Source: CAYGTS01 sp964352905 (GTDB lineage Bacteria; Pseudomonadota; Gammaproteobacteria; JAHCLG01). Taken from it: a DNA stretch of 27,629 bases. Positions within the stretch are counted from its first letter, which is position 1, and each line of letters begins with the position of its first letter. The DNA lies in the NCBI GenBank assembly GCA_964352905.1, contig CAYGTS010000019.1:1-27629 (forward strand), written 5' to 3'. The notes under the pieces are model-generated. The model was not told where the DNA came from, ran no database searches, and was given only the letters and a program-made list of their open reading frames with translations. Positions 24,424 through 27,629 of the stretch are shown one piece after another. A program made the translations under genes and the position numbers.

Positions 24424-25206
24424 TTATTGCATATGCCAACCATGTGAGACTAATAACGATTGGCCTGTTAATGCATTGGTTGGAAAAGCAGCTAAGAATA
24501 ATGCTGTTTCGGCAACATCGTTGGTGGTTGTGAATTCACCATCAACCGTTTCGCCCAGCATTACTTTTTTCACAACGTCTTCTTCGCTCATATGCAATGA
24601 TTTTGCTTGTTCGGGAATTTGCTTTTCAACTAACGCGGTTTTAACAAAGCCAGGACCAATTAAGTTAGCGCGAATATTATGTTCAGCGCCTTCTTTGGCA
24701 ATCGCACGCATTAAGCCCATTAAACCATGTTTAGCAGCAACGTAGGCACTTTTATTTTTAGAAGCTTCTACAGAGTGCACCGATCCCATAAAAATAATGC
24801 TGCCACCACCACTTTTGCTCATGGCGCGCATGCAAGCTTGTGAAGTTAAAAAACCACCAATTAAATGAATTTCGATGACTTTTTTCCATTTTTTTTCATC
24901 AAAATCAATTAATGGTGAAATAATTTGAATACCGGCATTGCTAACCAAAATATCGACTTGCCCGAATTTTTTAACAGTTTCAGCCACACCTTGATCAACT
25001 TGTTCTTTATTCGTCACATCCATTTCAACCGCAAGCGTTGGTTGTTGATATTTTTCAGCAATTTCAGCCGCAGTTTTTTTGGCTTCTTGCAAATTCAGAT
25101 CAGCAATCACCACTTTACCATTGTGTTTAGAATACAGCTCAGCAATTTCACGCCCAATACCTTGCGCTGAACCGGTAATGATAGCCACTTTTCCTTTTAA
25201 ATCCAT
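24424..25206 (-). CDS. bdhA: 3-hydroxybutyrate dehydrogenase
   Basis: A 260-residue short-chain dehydrogenase that converts D-3-hydroxybutyrate to acetoacetate with NAD, a step in use of polyhydroxybutyrate or ketone bodies. Motifs: TGSAQGIG (11-18), NAG (90-92), catalytic S142, Y155 and K159 (SAYVAAKHG), and PGFVKTALVEKQI in the substrate lid, which is characteristic of bacterial 3-hydroxybutyrate dehydrogenases. AAAGGAG precedes the ATG. Last gene of the patatin-adc-bdh operon; the preceding adc makes or uses the same acetoacetate pool. Confidence 0.93.
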   Translation of the reverse strand: MDLKGKVAIITGSAQGIGREIAELYSKHNGKVVIADLNLQEAKKTAAEIAEKYQQPTLAVEMDVTNKEQVDQGVAETVKKFGQVDILVSNAGIQIISPLIDFDEKKWKKVIEIHLIGGFLTSQACMRAMSKSGGGSIIFMGSVHSVEASKNKSAYVAAKHGLMGLMRAIAKEGAEHNIRANLIGPGFVKTALVEKQIPEQAKSLHMSEEDVVKKVMLGETVDGEFTTTNDVAETALFLAAFPTNALTGQSLLVSHGWHMQ

Positions 25207-25227
25207 GTTAGTCTCCTTTGAAATTTT

Positions 25228-25968
25228 TTAAGCCAAATAATCAAACGCCACTTCACCGTAGGGTAACGTTAAATCCGTGTGCAAATGCACTGCGCTAATG
25301 ACTTTTTTAACCGGTAATAATGCCACAGGCGCTAAAGCATGTTGAAATAATTCCAACGAACCAGGTGAAGTCCAAGCACCTTTGATCTTTAGATCTTGCA
25401 AATAAAATTTTACTAATTCGCAAATGCGTGGCGTACCATCCACATGCGGAATTAATTTAATTAAAAAATTGGGTTGTTGCATTGATTCATAAATTTTATT
25501 TTGATCTAGCTCTTGGTATTTAAACCCCATAGTTGCTTGTGCGATTCTCATATCATTATAATCAAGTGTGCAGTTAATTGTATCAGAATGCACAGTTACT
25601 TTAGGTTTAGCCAATTTTTTGGGGAAGCCCCAAATTTCACGACCACCCGCAATCGGGGAATAGTCATCTAAATACATGACATGCGTGTAACTACCGGGTT
25701 TGCCATTATAACGAATGGGGATCACTTGGCCTGATTCACAGTAATTACCAAAACCACTTGAATCGGGCATGCGAATAAATTCGTATTTAACGATGGGATC
25801 GGTCACTTCCAACGGCTCTGGCACAATAGCCGCAAGTGCTTCAAGATCAGTTTCGTAAGTGAAAATAAAAAATTCGCGATTAATAAATTTATAAGGACCT
25901 CTTGGATACGCTACACTACAAATGGGCATCGCAAAAGCAGATTTAACTTCCTCCAGCGTCATAGGCAT
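25228..25968 (-). CDS. adc: Acetoacetate decarboxylase
   Basis: A 246-residue enzyme that decarboxylates acetoacetate to acetone and CO2 through a Schiff base. It aligns with the clostridial enzyme (244 residues) at an offset of two: R31, E78 and the lysine pair K117-K118 in REIWGFPKKLA, of which K117 is the Schiff-base lysine. ATG 25968 has AGGAGA (25975-25980) six bases upstream; a longer open frame upstream overlaps the patatin gene and is not needed. It overlaps the end of the patatin gene by 26 bases, so translation is probably coupled. Some family members have other decarboxylase or aldolase activities, so the exact substrate should be taken with care. Confidence 0.88.
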   Translation of the reverse strand: MPMTLEEVKSAFAMPICSVAYPRGPYKFINREFFIFTYETDLEALAAIVPEPLEVTDPIVKYEFIRMPDSSGFGNYCESGQVIPIRYNGKPGSYTHVMYLDDYSPIAGGREIWGFPKKLAKPKVTVHSDTINCTLDYNDMRIAQATMGFKYQELDQNKIYESMQQPNFLIKLIPHVDGTPRICELVKFYLQDLKIKGAWTSPGSLELFQHALAPVALLPVKKVISAVHLHTDLTLPYGEVAFDYLA

Positions 25969-27097
25969 AAAGATTCTCCTCATCAAACATGTAAACAGAA
26001 ATTCCTTGTTTTTTACAATCGGCGATCCAACGTGCTTGTTGGTTATAAATGAGATTGTTGGTGCAATCATAACCATCTTGCATACGACGATCGATCGAAT
26101 GTTTTGAAAATTCGTAATCTTTGCTGTGCAATTCAGTGCCGGTAGGTGATTTATAAATCACGTGTGCAATGTGAATTGCAGTGGTACAACCCAAATGTAA
26201 AATTTCTTGTACTTCGGGATCGGCTTTTTGCTCAGGGGTTAATTTGTCTTCTAATATTGAAATGGCACGACGTAAATTATGACGTGTCATGTGTAATTGC
26301 GTGTGGCGTTGTGAATGACTCGCATAACGAATATCTTTAGCACGCTCTAATACACCATCAAGGGAATGTGGTGCAACACCCGCCGCACTAAAATTATCAA
26401 TCATAAAAACTAACGTATCCATTTCAGGAATATCATCCAATACTAAACTTAAAGGCGTATTCGAATGCACGCCACCATCCCAAAAATATTTACCATTAAT
26501 TTTTACTGCCGGAAAACCCGGTGGAAGTGCACCACTGGCCATGACATGTTCTGGGCCAATTTGCATGCGTTTGTTATCAAAATACAATAAACGACCATTT
26601 GCGACATCAACTGCACCCAAACTTAAACGAATTTTGCCATGATTAAGATATTCAAAATCGATTAATTCACACAAAGTATCATATAGGGGGGATGTATCAT
26701 AAAAACTAATTCTATCAGGAGTATCGCTTTGTATTAACCAAGGACTAATGGCTTTGGGCTTAAAAAAACCATCAATACCTAACATCACACTTAATTGTGA
26801 GCTGTAATGATTGTGCCATTTCGGTAAGTGAAAATCATAAAACCATTCTAACATACCGGTATCGAGTGAAATTTTTTGCCAAAATAATTTTAATTTGAGT
26901 AGGCGATCTTCGGGGGGGTTGCCGGCAATAATTGCAGCATTAATCGATCCAATCGAAACGCCGCACAGCCAATCAGGGTGATAATTGTGTTCAAATAAAG
27001 ATTGATAGGCACCGACTTGAAAAGCACCTAAGGCACCGCCACCTTGGAATACATAAGCTATGCGTTTATATCCGTCGCGTTGTTCTCGTGTTGTCAT
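25943..27097 (-). CDS. Patatin-like phospholipase
   Basis: A 384-residue lipid acyl hydrolase of the patatin family. The oxyanion loop QGGGALGAFQVG (18-29), the nucleophile S48 in GVSIGS, and the dyad aspartate D207 in FWDGGVHSNTPL are all present. The C-terminal part (about 250-384) with YDCTNNLIYNQQARWI fits the extra domain common in larger bacterial patatins. AAGGAG (27103-27108) five bases upstream sets the start at 27097; an ATG nine codons earlier is weaker. No signal peptide. First gene of an operon with adc and bdhA; Legionella has a comparable bdhA-patD operon important for growth in amoebae, so a role in lipid or storage-polymer turnover is likely. Confidence 0.9.
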   Translation of the reverse strand: MTTREQRDGYKRIAYVFQGGGALGAFQVGAYQSLFEHNYHPDWLCGVSIGSINAAIIAGNPPEDRLLKLKLFWQKISLDTGMLEWFYDFHLPKWHNHYSSQLSVMLGIDGFFKPKAISPWLIQSDTPDRISFYDTSPLYDTLCELIDFEYLNHGKIRLSLGAVDVANGRLLYFDNKRMQIGPEHVMASGALPPGFPAVKINGKYFWDGGVHSNTPLSLVLDDIPEMDTLVFMIDNFSAAGVAPHSLDGVLERAKDIRYASHSQRHTQLHMTRHNLRRAISILEDKLTPEQKADPEVQEILHLGCTTAIHIAHVIYKSPTGTELHSKDYEFSKHSIDRRMQDGYDCTNNLIYNQQARWIADCKKQGISVYMFDEENLYAYDAGGS

Positions 27098-27153
27098 GGG
27101 CACTCCTTGCTTTTGATCCATCATAAACTTATTTTTGCTTCAGGCCAATCTGA

Positions 27154-27183
27154 ATTATAGCGAATGGTTTTTTACAGGCGCAA
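27154..27183 (-). promoter_or_regulatory. Promoter of the patatin-adc-bdh operon
   Basis: On the minus strand: TTGCGC (27178-27183), an 18-bp spacer and a consensus TATAAT (27154-27159), with transcription expected near 27147, about 50 bases before the start codon. Confidence 0.6.
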
Positions 27184-27186
27184 ACT

Positions 27187-27501
27187 TCAGTGATACGCCA
27201 TCTTATAGTGTGATTTAAAATCCAACTGTGGCAAGAGCATGCTTGCAATTTGTATGGCATCTTGATCGCGTTGTTGAAAGTTCTGGCGAAAAAGCCTGGG
27301 ATCGATGCTATAAGTTTGTACGTTTTGGTCACAATAAGCATATTCAACTTGCTCTTGCAGTTTATAGGCTTTTTGTTTTGCATCAAACGTATAGTTTAGT
27401 GTGATATAACAACGCGCAACAGGATTATTGATTTTATCCGCAAGGTTAATCGTTACTGAAATATCGGAATTAAAATAGCGTTTGTGTGTGGTAATATTCA
27501 T
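27187..27501 (-). CDS. Small orphan protein
   Basis: A 104-residue protein I do not recognise, with no signal peptide or membrane span. The first half alternates like beta strands (SVTINLADK, ARCYITLNYTF) and the second half is polar and helical, ending KSHYKMAYH. Start at ATG 27501 is tentative, without a clear ribosome site; the open frame runs further upstream to 27609 into a palindromic repeat, which argues against a longer product. TATACT-like boxes near 27530 could serve as promoter. It stops just upstream of the patatin operon promoter. Confidence 0.55.
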   Translation of the reverse strand: MNITTHKRYFNSDISVTINLADKINNPVARCYITLNYTFDAKQKAYKLQEQVEYAYCDQNVQTYSIDPRLFRQNFQQRDQDAIQIASMLLPQLDFKSHYKMAYH

Positions 27502-27575
27502 GCTTGAAATCGCTTTATTAATCACTTCAGTATAGTATAGACAAGCTGTACAGAAAGGTGGGGTTTGATTGGATA

Positions 27576-27629
27576 TCAGTAATTCCCGGCGTGATGTTGA
27601 ATAACTCAAGAACGGTCAGATTTGAGGCA
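27576..27629 (-). repeat. Subfamily B palindromic element, cut by window edge
   Basis: Begins TCAGTAATTCCCGGCGTGAT and continues through AACTCAAGAACGGTCAGATTTGAGGCA, which is the reverse complement of the right arm of the copy at 8262-8435. The rest lies beyond the window. Confidence 0.85.

Noticed and set aside
25943..26076. Longer N-terminus for acetoacetate decarboxylase
   Set aside because: It would overlap the patatin gene by 134 bases, while ATG 25968 has a strong ribosome site and gives the usual family length.
1..27629. CRISPR array from the recurrent palindromic sequences
   Set aside because: Copies are dispersed, about 175 bp long, in both orientations and flanked by target duplications; there is no regular repeat-spacer pattern and no cas gene.

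Overview
The window comes from an AT-rich gammaproteobacterial chromosome. Gene content and order point to the Legionellales (Legionella/Coxiella relatives). The ygfB-pepP-ubiH-ubiI-gcv block is a classic gammaproteobacterial neighbourhood, the glycine-cleavage P protein is split into two subunits, and there is a patatin / acetoacetate decarboxylase / 3-hydroxybutyrate dehydrogenase operon that recalls the bdhA-patD pair of Legionella. Two large orphan genes look like host-directed proteins. The genus cannot be fixed from the sequence alone.

Layout: 1-278 holds a small ZapB-like coiled-coil gene on the minus strand. 403-9689 is the plus-strand ygfB, pepP, ubiH and ubiI cluster, interrupted between ubiH and ubiI by a 1332-codon orphan gene (4068-8066). 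9805-10854 is a minus-strand coiled-coil orphan. 11089-15774 is the gcvT-gcvH-gcvPA-gcvPB-dgkA operon, followed by a possible small RNA and a strong terminator. 16141-17394 encodes a receiver/histidine-kinase-like protein whose expected phospho-accepting histidine is missing. It converges on a minus-strand pair made of an Hsp70 of the HscC type and a membrane-anchored J-like protein without a recognisable HPD motif. mdh and hemW are divergent. A DUF945 gene and the patatin-adc-bdh operon follow on the minus strand, then a 104-codon orphan.

The most striking feature is a dispersed superfamily of short non-coding palindromic elements. Complete copies of about 175 bp lie at 1004-1182, 3843-4019, 8041-8218, 8262-8435 and 24163-24338. 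A 71-bp internally deleted copy lies at 10985-11055, and there are further ends or fragments at 1-89, 3746-3790, 15776-15816, 24367-24410 and 27576-27629. Each of the six intact insertions is flanked by an 8-bp direct repeat (perfect or with one mismatch), so these are transposed units (MITE-like). Two subfamilies, A with GTA-type ends and B with TCAGCAATTCCCG-type ends, share almost the same apical-loop sequence and the same ATATTTGGGC / CAAATCTGA shoulders. Their inner stems differ but remain self-complementary. Insertions have altered genes: one replaced the C-terminus of the large orphan protein, one landed in its promoter region, one separates ygfB from pepP, one supplies the last codons of the ZapB-like gene, and one lies in the gcvT leader.

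Metabolically the window covers ubiquinone hydroxylation (UbiH, UbiI), glycine cleavage to C1-tetrahydrofolate, malate oxidation, haem delivery (HemW), phospholipid turnover (DgkA, patatin) and ketone-body / polyhydroxybutyrate intermediates (Adc, Bdh).
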